DNA of 64,000 nucleotides from contig NZ_LNTY01000055.1 of the NCBI RefSeq assembly GCF_001559595.1, positions 124,001 through 188,000 on the forward strand, read 5' to 3'. Each line of letters begins with the position of its first letter. Positions within the stretch are counted from its first letter, which is position 1. Below are positions 1 to 11,272 of the stretch, piece after piece. The notes under the pieces were generated by a model that was not told the origin of the DNA, made no database searches, and was given only the letters and a program-made list of their open reading frames with translations. Source of the stretch: Enterovibrio coralii (GTDB taxonomy: Bacteria; Pseudomonadota; Gammaproteobacteria; Enterobacterales; Vibrionaceae). A program made the translations under genes and the position numbers.

Positions 1-840
1 TATGACATTGCCCCTGTAACTCCGGGTGTTGCTGTAGATCTTAGCCACATTCCAACCCCTGTAACGATCAAAGGTTACAGCGGTGAAGATCCATCTCCAG
101 CACTGGAAGGTGCAGACGTGGTTCTGATCTCTGCAGGTGTCGCGCGTAAACCAGGTATGGATCGTTCAGATCTGTTCAACGTGAACGCGGGCATTGTTCG
201 TTCTCTAAGTGAAAAAATTGCTGACGTGTGCCCGAAAGCACTGATCGGTATCATTACTAACCCAGTAAACACCACAGTTGCTATCGCAGCAGAAGTGCTG
301 AAAGCGAAAGGTGTTTACGACAAGAACCGTCTGTTCGGTGTAACGACACTGGACATCATCCGTTCAGAAACCTTCGTTGCTGAGCTGAAAGACAAAGATC
401 CAGGTCAAGTGCGTGTTCCTGTAATCGGCGGTCACTCTGGCGTAACTATCCTGCCTCTGCTTTCTCAAGTTGAAGGCGTCGAGTTTACGGAAGAAGAAGT
501 GGCAGCACTGACGCCTCGTATCCAAAATGCTGGTACTGAGGTTGTTGAAGCGAAAGCGGGTGGCGGTTCTGCAACGCTTTCTATGGGTCAAGCGGCATGT
601 CGCTTTGGTCTGTCTCTGGTACGTGCAGCACAAGGCGAAGAAGGTATCGTTGAGTGTGCATACGTGGAAGGTGACGGCAAGTACGCTCGCTTCTTCGCGC
701 AACCAGTACGCCTTGGCAAAAACGGTGTGGAAGAGATCTTGGATCACGGCCCACTGAGCGCATTCGAGCAAAACGCTCTGGATGCGATGCTGGATACGCT
801 GCGTAACGACATCAAACTTGGCGAAGAATTCGTTAAGTAA
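1..840 (+). CDS. mdh: malate dehydrogenase, 5' end outside window
   Basis: This is the C-terminal 279 residues of NAD-dependent malate dehydrogenase, which interconverts malate and oxaloacetate in the TCA cycle. The frame is open from base 1, so roughly 32 N-terminal residues, including the first part of the Rossmann fold, lie upstream if the protein has the usual length of about 312. Visible family motifs are the substrate-binding loop [10 protein letters not shown], the NPVNTT segment, the [13 protein letters not shown] stretch and the catalytic histidine in [13 protein letters not shown] strong terminator follows the stop directly. Identification is from recognised family motifs. Confidence 0.97.
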   Translation, partial: YDIAPVTPGVAVDLSHIPTPVTIKGYSGEDPSPALEGADVVLISAGVARKPGMDRSDLFNVNAGIVRSLSEKIADVCPKALIGIITNPVNTTVAIAAEVLKAKGVYDKNRLFGVTTLDIIRSETFVAELKDKDPGQVRVPVIGGHSGVTILPLLSQVEGVEFTEEEVAALTPRIQNAGTEVVEAKAGGGSATLSMGQAACRFGLSLVRAAQGEEGIVECAYVEGDGKYARFFAQPVRLGKNGVEEILDHGPLSAFEQNALDAMLDTLRNDIKLGEEFVK

Positions 841-856
841 GCAATGTCAGCGAAAT

Positions 857-889
857 AAAAAAAAAGCGGCCAATGGCCGCTTTTTTTTG
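857..889. terminator. bidirectional rho-independent terminator
   Basis: A 7-bp perfect stem AGCGGCC/GGCCGCT (865-871 and 875-881) with an AAT loop is flanked by an A run on the left and a T run on the right. It can therefore end mdh on the plus strand and the convergent lipoprotein gene on the minus strand. Confidence 0.9.
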
Positions 890-895
890 TCTTTA

Positions 896-1585
896 CTATT
901 TACTACTGAATGGCAATATTGCTTCCATGGTTCGACCAAGGCGGTTCACCCACCAGTTGATCGCGTCTTTCGCATCATCCAGTGAATCGATCATGGTGGA
1001 GAGATCTTTGTTGCCGACCTCGCGATCGATAGCGGCGAAAAGAGGACGATCATCGTTGGCATCGCTGACTAATAGCTCAACGGTCGCGCTACCAACATTG
1101 GTGTGCTCGCCGGTCGCGATTTTTGAAATCGTAGAAATTCCGAGTCCTACAGGCAGCAGGCTGCTTGTGACAGCGAGGATAGGGTTTGGGGTTTCCACAT
1201 TGCTGATCGCGATGCTAAGGCGCAGTGTGTTCGCTTCTGGCTTGTCCACAATGCGTTTGAATGGCGCAATTTTCTCTTTGAGTTTTACCGACATGTAGTC
1301 AGTCAATTCTTCGATTTGTTCGTCGCTCAGTGGGTTGTCTTCATTAGTGAGGACATAAATGCGGTCAATCACGACGGCATCATATTTTGCCAGCTTGCGC
1401 TTAAGTCTTTCCTCACTGCGAAGGCCAACGCGCGCCCACACAAGGTCTACACCGCCTTCTGGACCAGCTTGAAAGTCTTCGTAAGAGGTAAATTGGGTTG
1501 CTGGGATTCGGTTTCCTGCGGCGCATCCAAACAATAATGCGCTGCTGAGCACGGCGATCGCCGCTTTTCTAAGAGTTGGCTTCAA
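896..1585 (-). CDS. putative lipoprotein, DUF3313-like
   Basis: A predicted outer-membrane or periplasmic lipoprotein of 229 residues. The best start is TTG at 1585, preceded by AAGGAAG at normal spacing. This gives a short basic N-terminus (LKPTLRKA), a hydrophobic stretch and the lipobox LLFGC, with Cys about residue 21. The frame stays open upstream, but a longer start would put 28 residues ahead of the signal and overlap the ispB stop region. The mature part is mixed alpha/beta and resembles DUF3313 proteins, an identification I make with moderate confidence. It sits just downstream of ispB on the same strand. No function is known to me. Confidence 0.75.
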   Translation of the reverse strand: MKPTLRKAAIAVLSSALLFGCAAGNRIPATQFTSYEDFQAGPEGGVDLVWARVGLRSEERLKRKLAKYDAVVIDRIYVLTNEDNPLSDEQIEELTDYMSVKLKEKIAPFKRIVDKPEANTLRLSIAISNVETPNPILAVTSSLLPVGLGISTISKIATGEHTNVGSATVELLVSDANDDRPLFAAIDREVGNKDLSTMIDSLDDAKDAINWWVNRLGRTMEAILPFSSK

Positions 1586-1646
1586 AACGTCTTCCTTAAA
1601 CTCAAGGTATAAAAAAACGCACCACTGAGGGTGCGTTAGGTATTGC

Positions 1647-2618
1647 TTACTTTTTGCGGTGGACCGCAATGAGCGCGAGAGCTTTGAGTGCTTCTTTTTG
1701 CTCTGATTCGGGGAGCGGTGCCAATGCGTCTATGGCTTTCTGAGCTTCTTCTTCAGCACGCCCTCGTGTGTAATCCAATGAACCGACTTCTTCCATGCAA
1801 GCAAGGATAGGGTCTAGCTTATCCAGACCATTGCCTTGCTCGATCGCTTCGCGGATCATCGCCGACTGCTCTGGGTTACCGTTTGCCATCGCATGCAACA
1901 AAGGAAGCGTTGGTTTGCCTTCGGCAAGATCGTCACCGGTGTTTTTACCCATTTCCTCGCCTTGTGACGTGTAATCCATCACGTCATCAATCAGCTGGAA
2001 GGCAGTGCCGAGGTAACGACCATAGTCTTGCAGCGCGACTTCGATCTCTTCATTAGCATCAGCAAGGATCGCACCGATCTGCGTTGCTGCTTCAAACAGG
2101 CGCGCTGTTTTGGAGTAGATCACCTGCATGTAGCTTTCTTCGGTGGTGTCCGGATCGTTGCAGTTCATTAACTGCAGGACTTCACCTTCTGCGATCACAT
2201 TGGTGGCTTCACTCATGACATCGAGGATCCTTAACGATCGAAGCTCGGTCATCATTTGGAAAGCACGGGTATAAATGAAGTCGCCGACCAATACGCTGGC
2301 GGCATTGCCGAACATGGCATTGGCGGTTGCTTTGCCACGACGTAGGTCAGATTCGTCTACCACGTCATCGTGAAGCAATGTTGCTGTGTGAATGAATTCG
2401 ATAAAGGCTGCAGCGGTCACATGGCCTTCACCTTGATAGTTGAGTGCCTTCGCTGCCAAAACAGCAAGCATAGGGCGCAAACGCTTACCGCCGCCGCTGA
2501 TGATATAAAAACCAAGCTGGTTAATTAATGCGACGTCAGAATTAAGCTGCGCAAGTATTTTTTTATCCACTTTTGCCATATCATCGGCAGTAAGTGCTTG
2601 GATGGTGTTAAAATCCAT
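1647..2618 (-). CDS. ispB: octaprenyl diphosphate synthase
   Basis: A trans-prenyltransferase of 323 residues, the normal length. It builds the C40 side chain of ubiquinone and menaquinone from farnesyl and isopentenyl diphosphates. Both aspartate-rich motifs are present: the first in LLHDDVVDESDLRRG (about residue 82) and the second in QLIDDVMDY (about residue 210). The GGGKRLRP substrate-binding region lies near residue 45. It is divergent from rplU, as in E. coli and Vibrio. Cytosolic. Confidence 0.97.
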   Translation of the reverse strand: MDFNTIQALTADDMAKVDKKILAQLNSDVALINQLGFYIISGGGKRLRPMLAVLAAKALNYQGEGHVTAAAFIEFIHTATLLHDDVVDESDLRRGKATANAMFGNAASVLVGDFIYTRAFQMMTELRSLRILDVMSEATNVIAEGEVLQLMNCNDPDTTEESYMQVIYSKTARLFEAATQIGAILADANEEIEVALQDYGRYLGTAFQLIDDVMDYTSQGEEMGKNTGDDLAEGKPTLPLLHAMANGNPEQSAMIREAIEQGNGLDKLDPILACMEEVGSLDYTRGRAEEEAQKAIDALAPLPESEQKEALKALALIAVHRKK

Positions 2619-2774
2619 TGATGCGTCCGGTCCAAGGGAAGAATGCAGTAAGTCTGCTGTCTTTTTGGCGATGATAGTACACTAAAAATTCGCGCTCTAC
2701 ACTGTGCTAACGGTGGTAATTGAACGGGTTAATTACAGTGAACAGGTTTTCACCAATTTTCTTTCAATACCCCC

Positions 2775-2803
2775 TTGCCAGAAGGCGATTCTTGCCGTAG
2801 AAT
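2775..2803 (+). promoter_or_regulatory. candidate sigma-70 promoter for rplU-rpmA
   Basis: TTGCCA (2775-2780) and TAGAAT (2798-2803) are separated by exactly 17 bases and lie about 85 bases before the rplU start. Each hexamer matches the sigma-70 consensus well, at four or five of six positions. The 5' leader between the promoter and the ATG at 2889 could hold autoregulatory structure, but I see no recognised leader motif. Confidence 0.6.
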
Positions 2804-2888
2804 TCGCGCCCTATTGATGAATTAAATGCGCACCCCTCACTGCACACTTTTTGAACGCGGTAGGCTGTGCGGAAATGCGGAGAAAACC

Positions 2889-3200
2889 ATGTACGCAGTT
2901 TTCCAAAGTGGTGGTAAACAACACCGTGTAAGCGAAGGTCAAACAATTCGCTTGGAAAAGCTAGACATCGAAACTGGCTCAACTGTTGAGTTTGATTCTG
3001 TTCTGCTGGTAGCAAACGGTGAAGAAATCACTGTTGGCGCACCATTCGTAGCAGGCGGTAAAGTAACTGCTGAAGTAGTTACTCACGGTCGTGGCGACAA
3101 AGTGAAAATCGTTAAGTTCCGTCGTCGTAAGCATTCTCGTAAGCAAATGGGCCACCGTCAGTGGTTCACTGAAGTCAAAATCACTGGCATCAGCGCTTAA
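2889..3200 (+). CDS. rplU: 50S ribosomal protein L21
   Basis: L21, 103 residues, binds 23S rRNA in the large subunit. The start is the ATG at 2889 ([14 protein letters not shown]), the conserved L21 N-terminus. An in-frame upstream ATG at 2826 would add 21 unrelated residues and is rejected. The C-terminal signature [16 protein letters not shown] is present. It lies 17 bases before rpmA and is presumably co-transcribed with it. Confidence 0.98.
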   Translation: MYAVFQSGGKQHRVSEGQTIRLEKLDIETGSTVEFDSVLLVANGEEITVGAPFVAGGKVTAEVVTHGRGDKVKIVKFRRRKHSRKQMGHRQWFTEVKITGISA

Positions 3201-3217
3201 TTTAGGAGAAGAGATAA

Positions 3218-3475
<258 letters not shown>

Positions 3476-3496
3476 TAGCACTCGATTCTAATTTCG

Positions 3497-3524
3497 AAGC
3501 CCTGCCTTACGGCGGGGCTTTTTG
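3497..3524 (+). terminator. terminator after rpmA
   Basis: A 9-bp stem AGCCCTGCC/GGCGGGGCT (3498-3506 and 3511-3519, one T-G pair) with a TTAC loop is followed by TTTTTG. Confidence 0.9.
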
Positions 3525-3529
3525 TTGTA

Positions 3530-3589
3530 TATCCAAGTGACATTTGCGCTACGTCACATTTATGATGTGGTTTAGACGTGACTTGGATA
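3530..3589. repeat. nested intergenic inverted repeat
   Basis: The outer arms TATCCAAGT (3530-3538) and ACTTGGATA (3581-3589) are perfect inverted copies. Inside them ACGTC (3551-3555) pairs with GACGT (3575-3579), and CACAT (3555-3559) with ATGTG (3565-3569). This looks like an extragenic palindromic element. The remaining 280 bases before obgE (3590-3869) show no further coding sequence that I can support. Confidence 0.5.
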
Positions 3590-3869
3590 GATAGCGCTCA
3601 TCGGCGACTGAACAGCTAAACTCGCGACATTCGTTACTCAACGAATACATGAAAGGAACTCGTCACGCGAACGTCACACCTGTCACGATTCATTGAGACC
3701 GTGTACTTAGGAAGACGAATCTGAACGCAGAGTGGTTTTTGATCCTAAGATCTTTAAGATCATCAGCCAGAAGTACTCCATCAGGGTGCTGCTAATTCGC
3801 CATTGTTAACCCAATGACACGTAAGACCTTTTCTCGCGGAAAGGATGTGCAGGGTATGGAGAAGAATAA

Positions 3870-5042
<1,173 letters not shown>

Positions 5043-5054
5043 ATCAATGATTTC

Positions 5055-5086
5055 AAAAAACCGCCATGTATTGGCGGTTTTTTTTT
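5055..5086 (+). terminator. terminator after obgE
   Basis: An 8-bp stem AACCGCCA/TGGCGGTT (5059-5066, 5072-5079) is followed by a run of nine T. Confidence 0.9.
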
Positions 5087-5159
5087 GTCCAAATCAAAGT
5101 AATCCTTTCAGACCTGGCGTAAAAACGTAGCTCATACACAGTCACAAGGAGAGAGACGG

Positions 5160-5944
5160 GTGCAGGAAGTGATAGGGATGAGCGAACCTGTTCAACGGGA
5201 GATTTCACGGCTGGTTAGCCATACGGGGCAAATGCTACTTCAACACGGTGCTGAAAGTAAGCTGGTCAGCGACATGTGTTGTCGGCTAGGTGAAGCTTTG
5301 GGGCTTGATAGTGTGGAGCTGTCTTTGTCGGCTAGCTCGATGGTGATCACTACAATCACGCATCAACATTGTATTACCACGGCGCGTCGCTGCCCGGATC
5401 GCGGGATCAATATGCGGGTGATCACCGAGATCCAACGTATTGTGATCATGGCTGAAAAAGGCTTGCTGGATAAAGATGCGGTGAAAAAGCGTTTGAGCAA
5501 GCTTTCCCCTGAACGTTATAACCGCTGGCTTGTGGCTGTGATGGTCGCGCTGTCGTGCGCGAGCTTCAGTCGCTTATCAGGGGGGATGCGGCGGTATTTA
5601 TGGTCGCGTTTGTGTCGTCATTTATTGGTATGTTAGTGCGGCAAGAAATCGCACATCGCCACTTCAATCCCTTATTAAACTTCGGGATCACCGCGTTTGT
5701 TACTACCTTAGTTTCCAGCCTGGGTGCAATGCATCAAGTCGGTAATCAGCCGTATCTCGCCATGGCCTCTTCAGTGTTAATGCTGGTACCGGGCTTTCCG
5801 CTTATCAATGCCGTCTCAGACATGGTGAAAGGCTATATCAATATGGGTATTGCCCGTTGGGTGATGGCAAGCTTGCTGACCTTAGCTACCAGCCTTGGCA
5901 TTATCGGCGCGATGAACCTGACGGGTATCTGGGGGTGGTTATGA
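5160..5944 (+). CDS. yjjP: YjjP/ThrE-type exporter subunit, frame broken
   Basis: The large subunit of a YjjP-YjjB (ThrE-like) inner-membrane exporter. E. coli YjjPB has been linked to succinate export and the family to threonine/serine export. The gene starts at GTG 5160 behind AAGGAG. The soluble N-terminal half is read to about residue 140 in one frame, and the membrane half (FMVAFVSSFIGMLVRQEIAHRHFNPLLNFGI) continues one frame back. The shift lies in a run of six G at 5580-5585. Seven G would give the expected SRLSGGDAAVFMV and an intact protein of 261 residues. I read this as one lost base, probably a sequencing error. Programmed slippage or a real mutation cannot be excluded. Confidence 0.85.
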
Positions 5945-6405
5945 TGCTGATTGTTGAACTGCTACACGACATGTTGTTTGCCGCCATTCCTGCCGTAGGG
6001 TTTGGATTGGTTTTCAACGTTCCAGCAAAGGCACTGAAGTATTGCGCGTTGGGCGGCGCACTGGGTCACGGTAGCCGATTTCTGATGATGCATTTCGGCG
6101 TCCTCATTGAGTGGGCATCTTTGGGCGGTGCAACCTTGGTAGGGATGATTGGTGTTTATTGGTCTCAACGATTGTTAGCACATCCCAAAGTGTTTACTGT
6201 CGCTGCGATTATTCCCATGGTACCAGGGGTGTATGCCTTTAAGGCAATGATTGCACTGGTTGAAATCAATAGTCTTGGATACAGCGACGCACTTTGGACC
6301 ATGCTGATTAATAACGCGATAAGTGCGTTGTTCATTATCGCCGCATTGGCGATCGGCCTCGCTATGCCGGGCTTGTTGTTTTACCGCCGCCGTCCTGTGG
6401 TGTAG
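5941..6405 (+). CDS. yjjB: YjjB-type exporter small subunit
   Basis: A 154-residue membrane protein of the ThrE/YjjB family, partner of the preceding YjjP. The start ATG at 5941 overlaps the yjjP stop by four bases (ATGA), typical of translational coupling. About four hydrophobic segments are visible, and the MVPGVYAFKA motif mirrors the VPGFPLINA motif of YjjP, reflecting the shared fold of the two subunits. Confidence 0.88.
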   Translation: MMLIVELLHDMLFAAIPAVGFGLVFNVPAKALKYCALGGALGHGSRFLMMHFGVLIEWASLGGATLVGMIGVYWSQRLLAHPKVFTVAAIIPMVPGVYAFKAMIALVEINSLGYSDALWTMLINNAISALFIIAALAIGLAMPGLLFYRRRPVV

Positions 6406-6447
6406 CATGTGTCGAGCTTTTTACTGGGACAGGGTCTAAAAAACGCA

Positions 6448-6927
6448 ATGAAGATCAGTATGATTGCCGCGATGGCAAAAGGACGAGTAATCGGAAAAGA
6501 CAATGCTATGCCTTGGCACCTGCCTGCTGATTTTGGCTGGTTTAAGCAAAACACAGTAGGCAAACCTGTGATCATGGGGCGCAAGACCTATGACTCTATC
6601 AGTCGCCCTTTACCGGGACGTCGCAATATTGTCATCAGCCGCAATCCAGAGTGGTCGGCAGAAGGCGTTGAAAGCGTGGTGAGTATTGATGATGCGCTTG
6701 CATTGGTCAGTGATGTTGATGAAGCCGTGATCATCGGTGGTGGTGCGATTTACGCAGCGTGTCTGCCGCTGGCAAATCGCCTTTACCTGACGTTTATTGA
6801 TGCCGATATTGACGGCGACACCCAATTCCCTGATTGGGGAGAGGGTTGGACGTTGAGCCATTCAGAGCATTACACCGCGGATGAGAAGAACCGCTATGAC
6901 ATGGAGTTTACGATTCTCGATCGTTAA
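6448..6927 (+). CDS. folA: dihydrofolate reductase
   Basis: Reduces dihydrofolate to tetrahydrofolate with NADPH. With the start at ATG 6448 (MKISMIAAMAKGRVIG) it is 159 residues, the same length as E. coli FolA. The frame is open back to 6409, but those 13 extra residues are not family-like. Key features are the catalytic Asp in PWHLPADFGWF (position 27), the GRKTYDSI and PLPGRRNIV motifs, and the GGGAIYA NADPH loop. Its stop overlaps the convergent apaH stop. Confidence 0.96.
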   Translation: MKISMIAAMAKGRVIGKDNAMPWHLPADFGWFKQNTVGKPVIMGRKTYDSISRPLPGRRNIVISRNPEWSAEGVESVVSIDDALALVSDVDEAVIIGGGAIYAACLPLANRLYLTFIDADIDGDTQFPDWGEGWTLSHSEHYTADEKNRYDMEFTILDR

Positions 6928-7760
6928 CCAGCATGAATAGGGCAAGGAAGACTGAATCTTTGCCCATCTTCCCATCTCACCATGGTCAGTGACCCACCCC
7001 AGACGCAGCCGGTGTCTAATCCCATATAGTGGTCATTGATGACACCGCCCAGTGCCGCCCAGTGGCCAAAGACCAGTGTTTCATCAATCGCTTTACGTTG
7101 CTCGAATGCAAACCAAGGGACGAGGCTTCCGTCTGTTACCTCTTCAGGTGGGAGCTTACAAGCCATGTCTAGGCCGCCGTCTGTTGTGATAAATCGCATG
7201 CGAGTGAACGCATTGATGGTGTAACGATAACGTTCGATGCCTTCTAGGTGACTGTTCCAGATTGAAGGTTCATTGGCGTACATGTTTTGCAACAGCCACA
7301 GATAGTTATCGCTTTGAAGAACCGCTTCTACTTCCTTCGCATGGCCTTGGGCATCGGCTAAATCCCAGCAAGGTGGAACGCCAGCATGGGTCATTACAAA
7401 GCCTAGTGTGTCACCTCTAGGCATTGCTTCATGGATAAGCAGGGGTTGATGTCTTAGCCAAGTCAGCAGTTCGTCACGATCATCCGCTTCCAAAATAGGG
7501 AGGGTCTTGTCTTTGGCTTTTGGCTTCATGATCCCTTCTGATACGGCAAGAAGGTGAAGATCGTGATTACCCAACACGGTGTGGCCGTGCTCGCCTAAGC
7601 CCTTCACAAAACGGAGGACATCCAGCGAATCCGGTCCGCGTGCAACGAGATCGCCAGCGATGTAGAGATGATCTTGGGTTTTATCAAACTGAGCGAGGTC
7701 GAGTAGATCGCGAAGATCGCGATAACAACCCTGAATATCGCCAACAAGGTAAGTCGCCAC
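6924..7760 (-). CDS. apaH: bis(5'-nucleosyl)-tetraphosphatase, symmetrical
   Basis: ApaH hydrolyses Ap4A to two ADP and removes Np4A caps from RNA. It is 278 residues, with the calcineurin-type phosphoesterase signatures GDIQG, GDLVARGPDS and GNHDLHLL in order near the N-terminus, followed by the downstream histidine motifs (MTHAGVPP, FGHWAALGG). It is the last gene of the lptD-surA-pdxA-rsmA-apaG-apaH operon, 14 bases after apaG. Confidence 0.96.
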   Translation of the reverse strand: MATYLVGDIQGCYRDLRDLLDLAQFDKTQDHLYIAGDLVARGPDSLDVLRFVKGLGEHGHTVLGNHDLHLLAVSEGIMKPKAKDKTLPILEADDRDELLTWLRHQPLLIHEAMPRGDTLGFVMTHAGVPPCWDLADAQGHAKEVEAVLQSDNYLWLLQNMYANEPSIWNSHLEGIERYRYTINAFTRMRFITTDGGLDMACKLPPEEVTDGSLVPWFAFEQRKAIDETLVFGHWAALGGVINDHYMGLDTGCVWGGSLTMVRWEDGQRFSLPCPIHAG

Positions 7761-7774
7761 GCGAGCTCCTGATA

Positions 7775-8149
7775 TCAGTGAAGGATGTTGGGCATTGCCA
7801 GACGAAAAGGTGTGACTTCGATGTCGAACTCTTTCTCGATAGGGCCGAGCATGGTGTAGAAACCTTGCATCACACCAACGGGGGTCTCGAGAACGGTGCC
7901 ACTGGTGTAGGTGTACTCTTCACCTGACTCGATAAGCGGTTGCTCTCCTACTACACCTTCGCCTTCGATGACCAGTTTTTTGCCGTTGGCATCGGTCACC
8001 AGCCATTTACGGCGGAGCAGTTGAGCTTCACGATCACCATTGTTTTCAATGGTGATCGTGTAAGAGAAAACGTAACGTTTTTTATCCGGCTCGGATTGTT
8101 CTGCAACGTAATGCGTGAGAACGCGAACCGTAAAATTGTTATTAACCAT
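7775..8149 (-). CDS. apaG: ApaG (CorD) protein
   Basis: A 124-residue protein with a fibronectin-type beta fold, commonly found with apaH. Its biochemical role remains unclear, with links to Co/Mg efflux and stress. Conserved segments are SYTITIENNGD, LLRRKWLVTD, GVVGEQPLI and GVMQGFYTML. It is placed between rsmA and apaH in the operon. Confidence 0.96.
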   Translation of the reverse strand: MVNNNFTVRVLTHYVAEQSEPDKKRYVFSYTITIENNGDREAQLLRRKWLVTDANGKKLVIEGEGVVGEQPLIESGEEYTYTSGTVLETPVGVMQGFYTMLGPIEKEFDIEVTPFRLAMPNILH

Positions 8150-8169
8150 CCTTGTTGCGTTTCCTTCTG

Positions 8170-8976
8170 TTACTTGTGGTTAGCATCCATCCAGTTTGCC
8201 AGTGCCACAAATTGTGCCAGCGTCAGACTTTCCGGACGCACTGAAGGGTCGATACCCAGTGATTCCAGCGTTTCTGCATCTACTAATGATTTATAGCAGT
8301 TGCGGACAGTTTTACGACGTTGGTTAAAGCCCTCACGACAAACACGCTCAAGCCACTTTAGGCTCGTCGTTGGATGCGGCAGCTCTTTGTGTGGTATCAG
8401 ACGTACAACGGCAGAGTCTACTTTTGGTGCTGGTTTGAACGCAGTAGGCGGCACTTCCAAGACGGGAACCACTTTACAGTAGTACTGCGCCATAACTGTC
8501 AGACGACCGTACGCTTTGCTGTTTGGACCCGCTGCCAGACGATTTACCACTTCTTTTTGCAGCATGAAGTGCATGTCTTTCACTGCGCCGGCAAAACTGA
8601 AAAGGTGGAACATCAAAGGCGTAGATACGTTGTATGGCAGGTTACCAAAAATACGCAGTGGGTTTTCTTCAGAAGCCAGCTGCGTGAAGTCAAACTTCAT
8701 CGCATCGCCTTCATAGATGGTCAGTTTGTCAGCCAGCTCTGGGTGATGGCGCAGACGTTCAGCCAGATCGCGGTCAAGCTCAACCACGCTCAGCTTGTCG
8801 ACTTCGCGCGCAACAGGCTCAGTCAGTGCGCCGAGACCAGGGCCGATTTCCACCAGATTCTCACCTGGTAGAGGGTTAATGGCAGATACGATACCGTCGA
8901 TGATGTACGGATCGTTCAGGAAGTTCTGACCAAAACGCTTACGCGCGCGGTGGCCTAGATGGACATTATCGCTCAT
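8170..8976 (-). CDS. rsmA: 16S rRNA dimethyladenosine transferase
   Basis: RsmA (KsgA), 268 residues, dimethylates A1518 and A1519 of 16S rRNA late in 30S assembly. The SAM-binding motif [11 protein letters not shown] (about residues 40-52), the catalytic NLPYN (about 113) and the C-terminal [13 protein letters not shown] segment are present. It overlaps pdxA by four bases, suggesting translational coupling. Confidence 0.97.
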   Translation of the reverse strand: MSDNVHLGHRARKRFGQNFLNDPYIIDGIVSAINPLPGENLVEIGPGLGALTEPVAREVDKLSVVELDRDLAERLRHHPELADKLTIYEGDAMKFDFTQLASEENPLRIFGNLPYNVSTPLMFHLFSFAGAVKDMHFMLQKEVVNRLAAGPNSKAYGRLTVMAQYYCKVVPVLEVPPTAFKPAPKVDSAVVRLIPHKELPHPTTSLKWLERVCREGFNQRRKTVRNCYKSLVDAETLESLGIDPSVRPESLTLAQFVALANWMDANHK

Positions 8977-9971
8977 GCTTTTTTATCTACTAACTCGATG
9001 GCGTGGGATAGCGCGGTCCGCAGGCTTCCAGTATCCGCCGTTCCGGTACCTGCTAAATCCAATGCGGTACCATGATCTACAGAAGTTCGGATGAAAGGTA
9101 AGCCAAGCGTAATGTTGACTGACTTTCCAAATCCCTTGAATTTTAACACAGGCAGCCCCTGATCGTGATACATCGCGAGTACCGCATCTGCGTCTTTTAA
9201 GTATTTATCTTGGAAGAGCGTGTCGGCAGGCAATGGGCCAATTAGCTTCATGCCTTGCGCGCGAAGCTTCTCGAGCGCAGGCTCAATCACTTCGATCTCT
9301 TCACGGCCTAAACAGCCGTCTTCACCCGCATGCGGGTTCAAACCACAGACATAAATCTTAGGTTCTTTAATACCAAACTTAGACTTCATATCTTCGTTTA
9401 GGATTTCAATCACTTGGAACAAGCGTTCTTCAGTGATCGCTTTTGACACATAGGCCAACGGGATATGCGTGGTCACCAAGGCGACACGCAGGCCTTCAGT
9501 GGCAAGCATCATGACCACTTGCTGTACGTTGGCATGATGCTGGAAAAACTCAGTGTGGCCGCTAAACGACACGCCAGAGCGGTTAATTACGCCTTTGTGC
9601 ACTGGGCCTGTCACGACTGCCGCAAACTCGCCTTGCATATTGCCTTCGGCTGCGCGAGTGAGCGTATTGAGAACATAACGGCCGTTTGCTTCATTGAGCA
9701 CACCTGGTACCACAGGTGCATCTAATGGCTCGTCGCAAACGACAAGCACGCCAGACTCATGTGCTTTTGGTGCTGCATTTGCGTCGTAGTCTTCAAAACG
9801 CACATCCAGTCCAAGTAACGCAGCGCGCGCTTCCAGCATGCTTTTGTTACCACAAATAACAAGCTGGTGAGGCCAATTGCCATGCGCCAGACTCAATACC
9901 AAATCCGGGCCGATACCCGCAGGCTCTCCCGGTGTGATGGCGATACGTTGTGGTTTAGCTGTTGTCATCAA
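8973..9971 (-). CDS. pdxA: 4-hydroxythreonine-4-phosphate dehydrogenase
   Basis: PdxA, 332 residues, catalyses the NAD-dependent oxidation and decarboxylation step of the DXP-dependent pyridoxal phosphate pathway. The N-terminal [12 protein letters not shown] motif, GPVHK (substrate loop) and the metal ligands in SGHTEFF and MYHDQGLP are visible. It starts inside the end of surA (17-base overlap), as in other gammaproteobacteria. Confidence 0.97.
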   Translation of the reverse strand: MMTTAKPQRIAITPGEPAGIGPDLVLSLAHGNWPHQLVICGNKSMLEARAALLGLDVRFEDYDANAAPKAHESGVLVVCDEPLDAPVVPGVLNEANGRYVLNTLTRAAEGNMQGEFAAVVTGPVHKGVINRSGVSFSGHTEFFQHHANVQQVVMMLATEGLRVALVTTHIPLAYVSKAITEERLFQVIEILNEDMKSKFGIKEPKIYVCGLNPHAGEDGCLGREEIEVIEPALEKLRAQGMKLIGPLPADTLFQDKYLKDADAVLAMYHDQGLPVLKFKGFGKSVNITLGLPFIRTSVDHGTALDLAGTGTADTGSLRTALSHAIELVDKKA

Positions 9972-11252
9972 GATTACCTACTTGTTCAACATAAGCACCT
10001 GCACGCAACTCTTGAAGCCAAGCTTGAGCTTCTTCATTGAACTTACGGTTCAACAGGATGCGATAGGCACGGTTTTGCATAGCAGCATCGGTGCGATCGG
10101 CTTGGCGACGATCTTCAACTTCGACGATGTGCCAACCATGAACGGTTTTAAACGGTTCGCTGATTTGTCCTTCAGGCAAGGTATCCACTTTATCTTTGAA
10201 CTCAGGAACGTAAAGATCAGACGTTTGCCAACCTAAATCGCCACCTTTTACCGCAGAGCCTGGATCGGCACTGTTAAGCTCTGCCAGTTCGGCAAAGGTT
10301 TTCTGGCCGCTCTTGATCTGGGCAATCATCTGATTGAGCTGCGCCTTTGCGCCTTCATCACTCAAGATAATAGACGGCTTGATCAGTATATGGCGCGCTT
10401 TAACCTCAGTAACGGCAACGGATTCTAGCCCCTTCACATCGTCAATTTTCAAAATGTGGTAGCCCACACCGCTGCGAAACGGACCAATGATGGCACCTTT
10501 ACCGTTGTTACCAATTTGGTCAGCAAAGATGGTTGGCATTTCTTCCAAACGCATCCAGCCCCAATCACCGCCTTCTAGGGCTTTCGGACCTTTTGAAAAG
10601 GCTAATGCCAAAGACGCAAAGTTTTTGCCTTTTTTCAGGTCGGCAATCAGTTGGTTAGCTTTGGCAAGCGTCGCGTCGCGCTGCGCTTTGTCGGCATCTT
10701 CATCAACGCGAAGCTGAATTTGACGGATGTGGTATTCAACTTTTTCAAGGTTTTGCGCATTAAGTTCTGCCGCCAACGATTCCACTTCTTGAGGCAGGAT
10801 GTTGATGCGACGACGAACCTGAATATTGCGCGCTTCACCAATGGTCATTTCTCGGCGGATTTGCTCGCGGTAATCTGACCAAGTGATGCCGTTTTTCTTA
10901 AGTTCACTACGAAGGGCTTGAACCGACATTTTTTTTTCTTTGGCGATGCTGCAATGGCTTGCTCAAGGCGGGTATCGTCGATACGAATACCCAAACGCTG
11001 CGCTTCTTGGAGTTGAAGCTCTTCAATAATGAGCTGATCGAGAATTTGCTGCTCAAGAACATCTTCTGGTGGCAAGGTGTCCGCTTTTGCGTTCAAGGCA
11101 ACGGTTTTTTTCAATGCTTCAATGTCACTTGAAAGGACAACGCCCTCGTTAACAACAGTGACAACATGATCCAATTCTGTGGGTTCTGCAGATACAGATA
11201 ACGAGCTGGCAGACATTGCCACGGCCAGTACTGCTTTCGTCCATTTTTTCAT
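9955..11252 (-). CDS. surA: periplasmic chaperone/PPIase SurA, frame broken
   Basis: SurA escorts outer-membrane proteins through the periplasm. ATG 11252 ([22 protein letters not shown]) gives a standard signal peptide. The N-terminal SurA domain is followed by two parvulin-type PPIase domains, recognisable by [14 protein letters not shown] and [15 protein letters not shown]. The frame breaks near 10945. One frame reads LEQAIAA and the next resumes with [16 protein letters not shown], matching the E. coli AIANIAKQNNM segment if one A is restored in GCATCG (to GCAATCG). With it the protein has 432 residues (E. coli 428). It sits between lptD and pdxA as usual. A sequencing error is more likely than loss of function. 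Confidence 0.9.
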
Positions 11253-11272
11253 TTGCAATTCCAAGTTTAAAA

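Noticed and set aside
2764-3015. Minus-strand open frame across the rplU leader and start
   Set aside because: It lies opposite the promoter, leader and conserved L21 coding sequence and has no protein-like features.
5575-5590. Programmed -1 frameshift in yjjP at a G6 run
   Set aside because: The G run could slip, but the same kind of one-base loss occurs in about twenty other genes, so a shared technical cause is simpler.
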